A stretch of DNA of 64,000 nucleotides from Tetranychus cinnabarinus (taxonomy: Eukaryota; Arthropoda; Arachnida; Trombidiformes; Tetranychidae): the NCBI GenBank assembly GCA_022266195.1, contig WHVY01000007.1, positions 3,658,001-3,722,000 of the forward strand. Reading direction: 5' to 3'. The position numbers were made by a program, and so were the translations under genes. This document shows, piece by piece, positions 21,990 to 35,800 of the stretch (within the stretch, counting starts at the first letter, position 1; every line of letters starts with the position of its first letter). The notes below the pieces were generated by a model. That model was not told where the DNA came from. It made no database searches and was given only the letters and a program-made list of their open reading frames with translations.

Positions 21990-22151
21990 GGTGTATACAC
22001 AATAAAAAGATGGGCTACTTGGTTTCAACGAATCAGGAATTCTCGTTACGAGTAAGTTACTAGGAGTTACTCGTAGTTAAACACTTTAACTTACTAACAA
22101 ATTCAACTTACAGAGAACTGTGATGAACGATTAATCGAAACAATCGATATT

Positions 22152-22159
22152 TATCGATA
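22152..22159. promoter_or_regulatory. DRE-like TATCGATA site
   Basis: The palindrome TATCGATA is the arthropod DRE recognised by DREF in housekeeping promoters. It lies about 165 bp above the phosphodiesterase start codon, in a patch with further ATCGAT words. A chance occurrence is possible in AT-rich DNA. Confidence 0.35.
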
Positions 22160-22331
22160 TTTGAAGTCGATTTGATATCGATGATACAAGCGGATGCGTT
22201 CAACTGATCTTCATGAATCCATAAGTCAAATTGAAATTTTCACAACAGCTAAACAATTAAAACTTTCAAGCGTCTGTCATCCTCTTTTGCTGTTACCAGA
22301 CCAATGACAAACAAACCAGACATCCAGTGTT

Positions 22332-22340
22332 GCCATCTTG
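22332..22340 (+). promoter_or_regulatory. YY1/Pho-like site upstream of GPCPD1-like gene
   Basis: GCCATCTTG, equal to CAAGATGGC on the gene strand, is the YY1/Pleiohomeotic core (GCCAT). The same 9-mer is found in the Miro upstream region at 63751-63759, in inverse orientation on the + strand. Binding is not shown. Confidence 0.3.
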
Positions 22341-23063
22341 ATCGCTTGTATACAGAAAGCATTTTCATATTGTCAAAACATTTCAGTAAACAGTTAATCC
22401 ATTGCATTTAGATATTTATCGATTTGTATCTTAATCTCACCAAGCTTTGTATAGTCTCCACAGTTGAAGATCCGGGACAATCAGCCATGATTAACAAATC
22501 ATAAAATAACAATTTTAAAATCAAACTGCTATAACAAAACATGCAAGGCTTAACTCTGTTACACTACTCCAATAAAGGCGCCACTTTTGAACAGAATATT
22601 TCAAGAAATATTTAACAGTTTCGAATCTGATGAATTTCTTGTGTTATTTCATATCTTCACACTCAAGATTAATTTCCAACGAGATTTCAAAACTGAAATT
22701 TTGCCTCATTTTCGACCAAACTAATTATTGACACTCCAAGTTCAGGTTATTAGCTATAGCAAAATCCATTGAACTGTTATGAATACTTGGACTTGCCATC
22801 ATTCAACAATTGAATTACAATTGAATAAAATGATAGAATTGTGATTTGTCATTTATTATTTTTTTTAAATGTACTTTGAGATAGAAGTCAATTTACGGTA
22901 AAAAGACTTCAAATATCTGTCATTTTTTGTCCAGATTCCGAGTCTCAAAACTAGTTAAGCTTAGGCCTTATTGCTGGTCTCGATATCTGATTATTTCAAC
23001 ATCCTTTGAGTCAAAGGCTTTGACCCTTTTTGATACCTAGATGGTGTCTTTTTATACCGCGAG

Positions 23064-23087
23064 ATGGCAGCTGATAAAATGTTCGGG
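23064..23087 (+). CDS. Candidate first coding exon of the glutamate transporter
   Basis: An ATG in good context (GAGATGG) starts eight codons (MAADKMFG) that end at GTAACA in phase 0, as needed by the exon at 23826. No other ATG in frame is available before the conserved N-terminal exon. The donor is only fair and a TATA-like TTTTTATACC sits directly before it, so this is a proposal only. Confidence 0.3.
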
Positions 23088-23825
23088 GTAACAATTTGAA
23101 ATGAAAAACGATTGTTCAGTAAAAACTAAACTAACGGAACAAGTGAAACTATATTTCTGAATGGTTCATGATATTCAATACTCCCTCCCATTTCACCCCT
23201 TTCTCTGTCTTTCTTTTTCCTTCTATCTTTAAAACTATTCCTTGTTTTGCCTTTTACTGTCCAACCAAGGAACCAACTAAGAAACCTTTTCACAATGATT
23301 TAATGTAGTTGGGTACAGTTTATTTGCTTCTTGTTTTTATGAGTGACTAAAAGTCAAAATCACCTTTAATCATCTTTAAAGCCTCTTTTTCGAGTGTAAA
23401 AAAGACGGAGAAAAAAAATTAAAAGTTAAGTTAAACAACAATTTAAAGGTTAGTTTGTTAATAAATTGTTTAAACATCTATAAAACATCAACTTTAACCA
23501 ATCCGAAAATTGTGGTTAACAAGGAAAAGTGAAGACAAAGCTTCTCAAATACTCAGAGTTCACCAAGAAAAGTATAACCAACGGTTTTCATTTGGAGGCT
23601 ATTTTTTTAAACAAAACATAACAATTTACCTTGTTTTTCTTATTGTTGTTGTCCCGTTGGATTTATATTACTTGTATTGTTGAAAACAAAACAAAGTGAT
23701 CAGCCAAAATAAAAAGACCAACCATTGTAAGGTGAAAATAATTTGCACCACCAAAGGAGTAACATTACGGATTGAGTTAACCCTTTTATTGTGCTAATCA
23801 CGTTCAACCAAACGGATACTTCGAG

Positions 23826-26800
23826 CTGGATCCTGAAGGGGAAGAGCCGCCCAAAAAGGTCTTGGGTTTTGACCTTGGGGCTGTATTTACTTCGGCAAAA
23901 GATCAACTTCGCCTGTTTCGCCAACGAGACAAATCAGAGTAAGTACAATTTCGATCCGCCATTTTTTAGAGATATCTTTTTCTTCCTTTCAAGTTGACAT
24001 TTTTTTTCAATTTTAACCATTTTTTCCCAACAATTTGCCTTTTTTACTCTCTACTCTCAGACGATTAACTGATTTTGTCGCTGAAGAGGATGAAAACTAT
24101 GAACTTCCAACCCTTAAAAGTCAACCATCAGCAAATCCTCCCGACTTAATAGGGTAAGTAATCAATTAACCGATTTCACTTATTGATCAATTTTCACTTT
24201 CAATGAAAACACAAATAACCAGAAATCTTCCTAAAGTAACCTAAAGCAAAGAGAAGTATTATTCATATATCAAGGGAAATCATAACTAAAATCTTACCCT
24301 TTGTTGATACAATCAGGCAAAAACTCATTACAATTAAATTTTTACCTCTACTTAAATCTAACCAACATTACTCTTAATATTACCATTAATGAGAACCATT
24401 AATGAATGTAAATTGTTTCATTATTAAAACACAGAAATGTAAAAATGTTCAAACAAGATGGACTAATAAACAACAAAAGGTCAGTTTTTATGAAAAGATG
24501 AGTCTTCACCAGAAACAAGGAAAAAGTAAAGGTTAAGAGTTTCAATGTTAATCTAGCAAATGAGAAACTCGGTGAAACCTGGAAAATAATGTTTCCAAGT
24601 TGAATCAATTAAAGTAATGTATCATGAAACTAATGAGTAAAAGTAAATTTTAAAATAATGAAAAAAATGAGTCGCCAACAGCAAAACAAAATGTTGACAT
24701 TTTCACATTTTGTTTTCATCCTTTTCCATACCTTTTCAACCCAAAATAACTAAATAATCCAATTTTTCATTTTCTTTTTGTGCATTTTCTTTTTCTCTCT
24801 CTACCTTTACCTTTACCATGAACATCATCATCATCTATTGACTTTTGTTACATTCTGATTGTAAACAAAATACATCAACATCAACATGAACAACAAACAA
24901 AAACTTTTACGTTGATGGTTTTTCATCATTTTTTTCTGGTTCCACTTTCCCATTGGGCTTTGGATTTATTTTTACTTTGTGATGTTTTACCTTTTCCTTT
25001 TGTTTCATCTGACAAAAATCTGTACTCTACTTGATCATGTGTGTTAACTGTGAACTTTATCACTCCATTAATTGTGATCCAACCAATGGGTTTACAGTAA
25101 ACTTCAGGAACAAGAAGATGACAAAGTACGCAATTTTAACCGAAAGTTTCCCACCCGAATGGACACCATTATCGGTGAGAGAACCGGATTATCCCGTTAC
25201 TTTGAACCAGAATGTCCATGCTGTAACCTATCCAAGCGTTATACTATCGCCGTCCTAACCTCTATTGGATTTGTAATTAGCTTTGGGATTCGTTGTAACA
25301 TGGGTGTTGCTTCAGTAAAGATGTTTTCAAATGCTACTGGAAAGGTAAAGAGATTTCTTCTGTTATTTTGCTTTTGGTGCTTTTCTTCAATCAATTTGCT
25401 ATTCTGAAGGAACAAGAATCAGACGAAACATTGATTGTGATTCCATTGATTCTGTTCAGAGACAAGTTTTATTGATGCAAAGTGAAAATGGTTATCATTT
25501 GGATTCATTGATTGGCTTAGGGTTTGACTTTGGTTCTTGTTGCTTTTTTTGTTCATACTTTTATTGAGCAAAGTTTACACACAAAAATATATTTATATAT
25601 ATATAGTCATGACATTGAGATGAGTCAGGAAAGAGAATCATGATGAAAGGGAAGGAAAAATATGAGAGTAACGCTGAAAAAGTCAGGGAATCAACGGAGT
25701 AAAGAATTGAAGAGAAGAGTTTGCGTGTTGGTGAAAATATAAAATCGGCAAGTCAAGAATTACATTAGATATTGAACTTGCTTTTTATAAAGATAGTAAC
25801 GATTTTCATTCCCTTTCCTCTTTTCTCTTCATGATATCATGAAATGTATTTCATTATTATTCAACAACAAAAGTTCATCTTTATAAATTAATATAACAAC
25901 CAAGTTTCCCATTTTTATATCAATTCAACATTTCGATCTTTTCCTTTTTTCCATTTTTCCATTTTTTCTGATTATTTTTGGTCACAAAATTTTCCTCTTT
26001 TAATGATTGTCTTTAATTAAATTTACTCTCATCAGTTGATCAAAAAGAGCCAAAATTATTGTCTCAGAACATTAACAATCAGAAGATTGAACATTTTTCT
26101 CTGTTCATTGTTCATGATAGTCACAATCATTTATCATCATGTATTGGTAATGTTGAGACAAGTGAAACTTAAAAAATCACAGGAAAGGAAATGAATGAAT
26201 TAATGAAAGATGCAGATGAAAAGGTAAACCAAAGATTGACTAATATCTTGCCTTTGTTCACTTTTATCATCATCTAATGGGTTTACCTTTTTGGCCCTTT
26301 TTTCCCTTCTTACCTTGGCTCATTCACTCTAATTGTGATTAGGATTCCTGTTGGGAAGTTAGTTGAACGTCATTCAGTCTGACAACAAATTGTAATCATG
26401 ATTGACGAGCTGAAACCAACATGAAAGTTAAAGTTTCACAATGAACTCACACACAGACTATCCACTTTCACCGAAAACCGAGAGAATGGAAAATGTTGTT
26501 GTTCAAAAAAAGATTAGCAAAAATGCTGTTAAAGTCAATCAATTATTGTCACTCATATTTTTACTCATATCATTAACCATTGCAACTAAAACAACTGAAT
26601 TAATGAAACTCTAAATTGACGATAAAATGGTATTTAAAAGCATCTTAAAATAGTCACAGAATTAGCTTCTCTATTGAACCGTAAAATTGAAAACTCGATA
26701 ACTTTCATCTATAAAATGGAATGGCTTTTAGTCGATAAATAATTCAAAAAATTATAATATTTTTTCTGCGAAAAAAAGTTCCATAATTTCATTCAACTTG

Positions 26801-29800
26801 AAGTAAATTTGATTTACAAGGAAAGTTTATGCACACAGATTCAAGTGAAAAAGTCTCAATTTTACTGAAAGAATAAACATTTTTATCAATTCTGAAACTC
26901 CGAATCACAAGCATAGAAACTGGAAATTTTACAATTTCTGAATCTATCTTCAAATCGTCTAAATATTCATTAGGAAACCTGAATTAGCAAACCTCAGGAC
27001 AAGAATATTGAAACGAATGGAAAAAATTTAAAATTCAAAATCGAAAATCACTTTTTTCTAAAAAAAATCAATTGTTTTCATCTTAATTTACTTTCACTGT
27101 AAATCAACCATTCAACTTAACATTCAGAACAAAGATTCTAGAAAAATGTTGAACACTAAATGAATCGCAACTTTGCAAAAGATAAGTCAATTTTCTGGTT
27201 AAAAAACATTTCATGCTTCTCCCTGAAAATAGCAAAAAATCCCAAGAACCGATAAACTTGTTCGAAAAAAATGGAAAAGAAAATCGAAAGAAAAGTGAAA
27301 CATTCCAAAGAACAATTAGCATCAACTAGCTTCTGTTTTCATGTTTCCACCTCTCATCTCGATTCATGCTAACTCAACACCTTTCTCATAATAATAGCCT
27401 GAGGAAACGAAGGAAGCAAAGGTCCAAATAAAAAAAAGGTATGAAGAGAGTAAAGCCAAACCTTTGACATATTTTTGTTTCACAGGCAACCTGATGAAAT
27501 AAAAAGATGCTACAAGGAAAGGCAGGGAAGGAGGAAAAATATAAGATGAAGACAAAGATGTAAACAGTTATAATAAAGAAAAGAAAAAGTGACGAAAGGA
27601 AAATACAGGGAAGAGAAAAAAGATGAAGATGAAAATGATGAAGACCAAGAGGATGATGATAAAGGAAAATGGTAAAAGACTTGATGATAAAATCAATATC
27701 TTTCCTCTTCTCTTCATTTACTTCTTACTTCTTCTTCTTCTCCTTGTTCATCATTATTCTCATCATCTTTCATCCCTTTTCCTACATCTTTTTACATGAT
27801 GATTATCTTGAAAGGAACCTTTTATACTCATTGATGTCTTAAACACCTCCACCCTTTAATATATGACCAATAAACTAACCATATAAAAAGGATATTCACA
27901 GAAAATACCGTTTCTTCCTTTCATCCAAACATTCCTTATAGTACATAATACATGATGATAATAGTAATGATAATTCATACTCCCAGTTATCACCATTTCA
28001 ATTGATTCACTATCAGTATCATTATCATCATTTATTCCCAACTTTTTTCTTCCTTTTTCCAAACTCATTTTTTCTGCAATTTCAATGTTGACCTTTAAAA
28101 CAGTATTCAGTTAATGAATTCATTTCAAAGACAAACTTTTAATATCAAATTGAAATAAACTAAAAAATTGTGCTTCAGGCAATTTCAAAAGTATATTCAT
28201 TTTCACTTTTTCATATTTCATTTTTTTCTGATTAGTTTCTGGGAAAAACATTGAAATGCAAATGAAAAATTCAACTCTAATTGAAAAATGGGTTTCAACT
28301 TTACACTTTTACATGTTGATAAGTAATGAAGCAAATCATTTATCTGATCAAAGTAACAGATTAAATCTAGTTGTTCATTAGTCTTGGTTAATTGGATCAA
28401 TCAATCAATTAATTATTCCATTAATGGAGCAACATTTAAAGATGAAAAATAAGATGACCATCATAACCATCAGTCAATATCAATTATGTTGCTTAATTAG
28501 AAACATTGTTATGAGATGACCATTAATCTTAATGTTTGGACTCTTGATGAGAACCCATTTTGTTATCTCATTATTATTCAGTTGAAACTGAAAACATTGT
28601 TTAACCATCTTATTTGAACATTGATTTAAATAATTTTTGGTGGTTTAAACAAATGCTAACGTTTATCAAAACAATATCGTTGCTCTATTATCATAATAAT
28701 GTTGACTTTTGCAAATCATAATTTACTCAAAACTGTATTGTTGTATTTACAGTTTACAATTTAACCAAGCAATCATAATCATTTGTTGACTTTATCATTG
28801 TTAATGGACCAATTTGAAGATTGTTTAACCCAAAGTATGGCTAATAATTAGTCAGTTACCTTGTTATCAAAGTGATTGTTGATCAAGACAATGACAGTCA
28901 ATTGGGTTGCTATAACAGCAATTAACCGATGCAACCAAAAAGAGGTTCAATTGAACTTTTCACATTTTTTCTGTTTCCACCTCAAGTATCTCGTCTATTT
29001 TGATTACATCTTGAATCTCTCATCTGGTTTCATGATAACAATTGTTCTTAATTGAGTTGTATACATGGAATGAATCCCAGGAATCCTTCTTCCAGAATTC
29101 ATCTCACATAATCAGGGAAAATCATATTGAATCACAATTGTCATAATGAAAGAATCACTTTTAGACATCATTTACCTGAACAATATCTTGAATTTTCTGG
29201 TTCCTTTACTTCATTAATCACTTCTTTCAACTTTGTTTTACCTTCAGATTTTTCCTCTTGAAATGTTCAACAATCAGCTTTAATCAATAATTTAATTTCA
29301 TTTTTATTTCACCAAATGAATAGCTTTTCAATGTTTCATTGAAATTGTTAATTTAATACAATTTTATTTAACTTTTGTTTTCATCATTAATGCAATTTAG
29401 GAATAATTGAATATCGATTTTTGTTGCTCATCTTTTATTGTTATGAAAGGATAACCTTTGCTGCTCATGGAAATATTGAAATAATGAATAATTGATTATT
29501 TCAACTCATCTAATTCAATTTGTTCAGTGTTTGTTGTAAAGTCAATTTGCACCAATTTCCGGTTCAACTTTTTTTTTCTCTCCCTTTTCTGATTATCATT
29601 ACAATTGAAATGATATTTAGCTGGTTTGTTGAGTGAACAGATAACCTTAAATTGTACTCAATCTGAACGTAACTTGAGCAAAGTTGAGCTTCTAATTGAC
29701 TGCCAATCAACTTAATTTTACCAATAATTGTCATGATACTTGGAAACTGTTCAACTGTTGTCAACCTGCAGGCAAGTTTCAAAGTCGCCTTCAAATTACA

Positions 29801-32800
29801 TTAAACATTGAGTTATGATGCTCACAGCTTTCAATGTTATTGATGGTTAATCGATTATGACACGAGTTGATTTGATTTTAATACAATTTCCACTGACATT
29901 TGAATCAACATTTCAACTTGAATGCCAATCATTATCCATCTTGCATTTATTGGTGCAAAAAATTGACTCAAAATTATCAATTCCAATTGAAGGCAATACT
30001 GTAATGCAAAGTTATTATTTGAAAGGTCTAAACCTTGTGACTTTAGTTTAAGCTTATTCACCTGGATTGAGATGAAATTCAGTTCGCAAAGGCAAATGTT
30101 TGACACCAAAGAAAGATAAACCTTATTGATCATTGATGATGATACTTTCATGATTAAGGTTGAATGTTTACCAATGAGAGTGCAAAAGGATAGTTTCTAT
30201 CGAAACATTAGACTACAAATGGAGAGAGAGAGTCAATGTTGAGTTACTGTTTTAAAAAGGTAACATAATGCTTTCATATAGAGAGTCTGATAGACAGAAT
30301 CGATAGGAAATGGACAATGCGTTCTGAGTTTATTTTATTTCTCTCAGTTTCTTGTTCATCTTTATCAGGACATTACTTCACTCCTCCCATCCAAGAATTA
30401 TATAAATCTTATTCTTCATCCCCTCCACTACCTTCATCTCCCATCTTCATCCTTTATCCTACTGTTGTTGTTTATAGCCATTATTTAATGTAAACCTCGA
30501 TCGATACTCTGACCATCAATGTTGAAGGGGAATCTAGCTCACATGTAGAATGAAAAAAAACAGTGATTTCAAGGAATCAGATGAAGCAAATGAAAAGAGA
30601 CATTCATTTGTAACCAAGATTAACTTCACCTAATCACTCAAAAAGAAAGGTGGTGGCAGCGGTGGGATTCGAACCCACGCCCCCGAAGAGACTGGTGCCT
30701 TAAACCAGCGCCTTAGACCGCTCGGCCACGCTACCCTCGATGAATAATGTGGGTTAGTTTAAATGGTGTAGAGTCGCTAATCAATATTTGGGTTTTTTGG
30801 GTTAATTTTATATTTTTGTTTTAACTTTTCTCATTTGGTTTTTTTGCTTCTTCTTTCTTTCTTTTTCTGTTTTTCTGTTTCTCTGTCTTAACTTCGTATT
30901 CATGTTTCATTTACCTGCTCTTTTGTTACCTGTAATTTAATTTGTAATTACAAATGAACAAACATAATCTTTACCATTTCCTATTTCAATTAAATAATTG
31001 GATTAATTCATTTCTGGTTCAACATTTTCCTTTCCCTCTCTCATCCATTATTATTGATCTAGTTTCTTTGTCTTTACTCTTGGTATTATTATCAATTATT
31101 AATACATAATGCTGTATACTTATGGATGGATATCATTTTGCTTCAGTTCATCTGCTATTTACTGTCGCTTTTTGACTTGCTTTTTCAATCAATGTTACTC
31201 GCTTGTTTATTTGATTTTTTTTACTTCTTTTTTTACCTCTTTTTTTATTTATTTTGTTTCAACCGTTTTTACTAGTCTGTAAAGGCAGAAAGGGTTTAAA
31301 TTTAAACTAAATTCTGACTCTCAGCTCAATCCATCTACAAAACTGACAAAACAGCAAAAAGATGCAGTAAACATTGACAGGAAAATGAGAGAAGAAGAAG
31401 ATGAGAAAAAAGGAAGATGAAGAAGAAGAAAAAGATCGATATCAAGCATTTCAATATAAAGTCATTGGAGCCTCATATTTTTGAGGTAAAAAGAAACCTT
31501 TGCAAAGTGTTTTGATAATATTAACAGAGAATCTGAGCAATATCAAGATCGCTGTTATTATTACACTTTTATTACATTCCCTTGGATACAAGAGAGAATC
31601 GGAAAAAGGAAGAAAAAGAAAAATGGAAAAGCAGAAAAAAAGAACAGAACAGAATCTTGATATTGATAGTTAAATAGTGTCAACAATTAGCAAATCTGGA
31701 TAAATCTAGCAATGAGATTTTAGTTTAATCTCTCGAGTGAATTAGCGCACAAGAAGAGCAAAAAATTAACTCAATCAACAGGGAATCAATTGCTAAGAAA
31801 GGTTAACATGGAACAGATATTTGGACTTTGTTTAGTTATTAATTGAGTCAGAAGCTGGGCTTTAACTGAAACAACTGTCAACTCGATTGTACTCAATTGC
31901 CCTGAGGATGGGATGGAAAGAGCATGATAACGATTCAACTCTTTCATTACCAAATTGAAAGTTTTTCTTCCTCTTTTCATCTCCTAATCATCTCCATGTT
32001 TCACCATCTTCTGGCTTATTCCAGTCTTTTGTTAAACAAGGTTCACTATCATATTAACTGGTTCCAAATGATTCCAATGGAAAGAAGAAGATGATAATTC
32101 TCAATTTATCTTTCCAATCTCATCTTTTTTTCCCTCAAGACATTAAATCTTTTTCCCTTTTTATTATCATCTTTATCCAAATCTTTATCATCTATTTAGA
32201 TCCATTTAACCTTACATATAATTATATTCACTCGATTAGGTTTAGCCTTTTTTATCAATCACTTCAACATTTAATCAAATCAGCTTTTACCTGTAAAATA
32301 CCAACAATTGGGTTTTCTGTTGTTGTTGCTTCTAAAAAAAGTAAAAAAGATTCAATTTTCCTTCAACAATCAAAACCTTTTAAATAATTAGCTAATTCAG
32401 TTTAAAATGTTTGTTTCTTTGTTTCCCATTAAACATTGTTTGCTATTTTATTAAATTATCCAATTCAATGTTTTCAAGTTTAAAACCATTTCACTCCAAC
32501 TTTGATATTTAAATTGTTGCCTTTGATTGACTTTCAACCCAATTTTGTTTTCACAATATTATCATAACAAAAACAAATAACATTAACTTCATGGAAAGTG
32601 TTCATCTGAACAAATCAAAATATTGAACTTGTGACAGAAATATTATTTCAAAAGTCAAAACATTTACAGATGAAATAAAAATGCCATTCAATTGATCTTT
32701 TTGTTTCAATCAACTTTCACGATTAAAAATTGAGTTTGGATTCAACTTTGTTTCATTATTTAATGAGGAAATTGTTCATCAGATGAATTTCAATGAATAT

Positions 32801-35800
32801 TTAAATTGTGATAAGATTTATGCTCAAAGTGAAACAAAAAGTGGAAAATTGTGAAGCTGGAAAAGCGAAAAGTTGAAGAAGAAAATTTCATTTCATAGTT
32901 TGAACCTTGAAGAATCTTGAATTAATACCTGGTTTCATTGAGAAAAGTGAAAGATGATGATGAACAGGGAAAACGAAGCAAGGAAAAAACCTAATAACAA
33001 CTCTCATGAAATAAATCTGTGTGAATAAGCAAGATGAGGATAAAAGTTTGAGTATAGCTTATAGTAGATACTTGAACATGAATCTGTACTTATTTGGGCT
33101 GCATTGTTTCGAGTAACAAGAATTGATGTTGAAAATAAAAACTAATCTGAATTGAGGAAGATAAGAGAGGAAAGGATGGGAGGAAAAAGAAGAAGAGAAA
33201 TGATGATAACAGTTCTAGTAAGATGAAAGGGAACAAGATAAACTGTAAAATATTAGACTTCCTGCAGGTTTTACTTTTTTTCAGTTTCTTGCGCCTGTTG
33301 TATGAATATCAAGCATTCCAAGAATAACTTTAAACACTGAAAATTGAGCATAATCTTGAGGAAGGAAAATCAAAGTGAGGATAAAACTGAATAAACTGAT
33401 CAACAAAAGTACAATCTAATTAAACTGGAATCGTAAGTGTTATAATGCTGACTAAGCTACAACGTCAACAGTCTAATGGGAAGACACTTGAAGGCGATAT
33501 TCCATTCGGAAACAATTTTCAGTTCAATTGAGTCAGGATAATCTGAGTATTTTGGAGAAAATTGTAAAACCAAAACTCAATCTAACCAGAATTTTCGATG
33601 AAAATTCAATCAAAATCAAGTTGAAATTCGTTCAACTGATAGTCAAATTTTCAATGTTGTTTTGTTGGTCAACTTAACCTGGAATTTTTCAAAATTAAAA
33701 TTCATTTTCGCCTAAAATTAATATTAGAACATTCAGTATTAAGTATATTCAGAATTTTATCATGAAACCATCGATTCACATTTGAACATTTACTCAATAC
33801 TCAAGTTTGAACTTGGCTTATTGGCATCTTGACGGTTTATTGATCGAAATGGATTGACCAAATTCTTCATCAAAATCGAAAAATTGATCTCTAAATTCTG
33901 AAACATTCAGATTATGAATTTAATATTTAAATGTCATGAATAAATCTGTAGTAGAAAAGCTTCATCAGATTGCATTCTCATTGGAAAAAGTAAATCTAGA
34001 TTGTTCAAAATCGAAAGTTGGTTCAGTTATCAATAGAGATGATAAAGAAAAGTGAAATTTTGAATTTCGATTGAAGCCAAAAACTGAAATTTTATTTGAA
34101 AAAGTGTCATTTTTTGGTTAATTTTCTCACAACTGAAGATTATTTTCGTGCAGAATTTTCTACTTCCCTTCAAAGCATTTTTACTTGTTTTATCATGTGA
34201 ATTGCACATTTGTATTACCTTTTTATCAGGCTTGGCAAATTATGCTAATTATAATGATGAGAAAGAAAAGCAGAATTTTTTCAAGGAATGAAAAAAAGTT
34301 TGTTCAATATTGAGGCCAATAAGCCATTCATTTAGTCTTTAAATGTTAAACTCAAAATTGCTTTGTTTTCTTGAACACTTTTCAGTCTTCCTGCTTTTTT
34401 AGTCTCTGTTTTTAAACTTTCAGCCAACAGTCAGACTCAGAATGGTTTAAATGAACGTTTCCATGTATAGTCATGATTCTCCCTGGGACAGGCTATTTTA
34501 TCGATCCAGTCAAGAATAGATAAACATCGGAAGAAAGGAAAGAGAGACAATGAAGACAGGCAAGTAGGCAATGGCAACACAAGTGCATTTCATTCATCAA
34601 ATATGGCAACAACACATAAACACACATGAAAAGACTTTTCTTGTTCGAGTATTTGTTAAGATATTACTTTCCCTTTTCAGGTTCATTCGCCATTCTTCAC
34701 CTTTTCTTTTGCATATATTTTATTCATTCATCTTTCTATCAAATTGAGAGTTTCACATTTTCCATGAAGAATTGAATAAAGTGAAGAAATGAAAACAAAA
34801 TTAAAATTCAAACCTCATTTTGTGATTCACCAATTTTCCTAACTTTCCAATCATTTCAATCAGTCAATGAATTTAAACTTTTTCTTGAGAAAAGCAAATT
34901 TTATCCTCAACATTGATAAACATGAATTGTTCCTCTTGTTGAGTAATCTTGATTCACCGAAAAGAGTAGATTTATCAATGGAAAACAATCGAGTTTATCT
35001 CTTATACTAATAGCTTATCCGTAAACTGTTCAAGTCTCATGAGGAATGAACTCAGATTGAATGAGTAAAGAGGAAAGACAATGATGATTAGGATAAGGAA
35101 CGGAAAAGTGAAATTAAGGTAAGAAAAGTGTTGAGTAAAGTAAAGCATTTTTACATAAAATTGAGTTAATCAATTAACTTTGACAATCAATGAAATGCAA
35201 GGAATTGATTGAATGGAGAAAAGTGAACAATTAAAGGTTTAAGTGAAATATTGATCTCTCGCCATGTTTCAATAAATCTGGTTAATCAATAATCATTTGG
35301 TTAAATCAATTTCATCATTTCCCTGAAACCATCAATCCCAGCATTTCAATATCAAATGCACAAACAAACTCTAAATAATTTAGAATTGAAATTTTCTCAA
35401 TTCAATCTACAAAACGAAACATGTTCATCAATTGATTCAAATTTGATGATCATTAATGGTTTCATTGGTAGTTTCATCAATCTTGATAATCTTGAAGTGA
35501 ATTGAATTTGAAAATTGTTTCAACCTTGCGAATCAAAATCGATTAATGGATTGCTAATGAAAGATCTTTGATGATACCTTTGAATTAATCATCAATAATT
35601 ATAATGATTGAATGGGAAAAGAAAAGGTAAACATTGAAAGTGATTATAATGAATAGAAGCAGAAAATAATGTGAATTTTGTGATAAAATATTCAACTTTG
35701 AAATTTTACCTTTTTCGCATTTCTTTTTCTTCTTCTCCTTCCCTTCAGCCAAGGTAACCATTCTGTTTTTACCTGTCAACATCAATTATATAAGATTCAA

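Larger units (their letters stand above)
21990..23063. other. Promoter region between GPCPD1-like gene and the glutamate transporter
   Basis: The divergent region of about 1.1 kb contains a cluster of ATCGAT words at 22143-22192, including a DREF-type TATCGATA at 22152-22159, and a YY1/Pho-type GCCATCTTG at 22332-22340. A GTAAGT donor-like word on the minus strand near 22112 may end a 5' leader exon of the phosphodiesterase. No further coding sequence is recognised. Confidence 0.4.
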
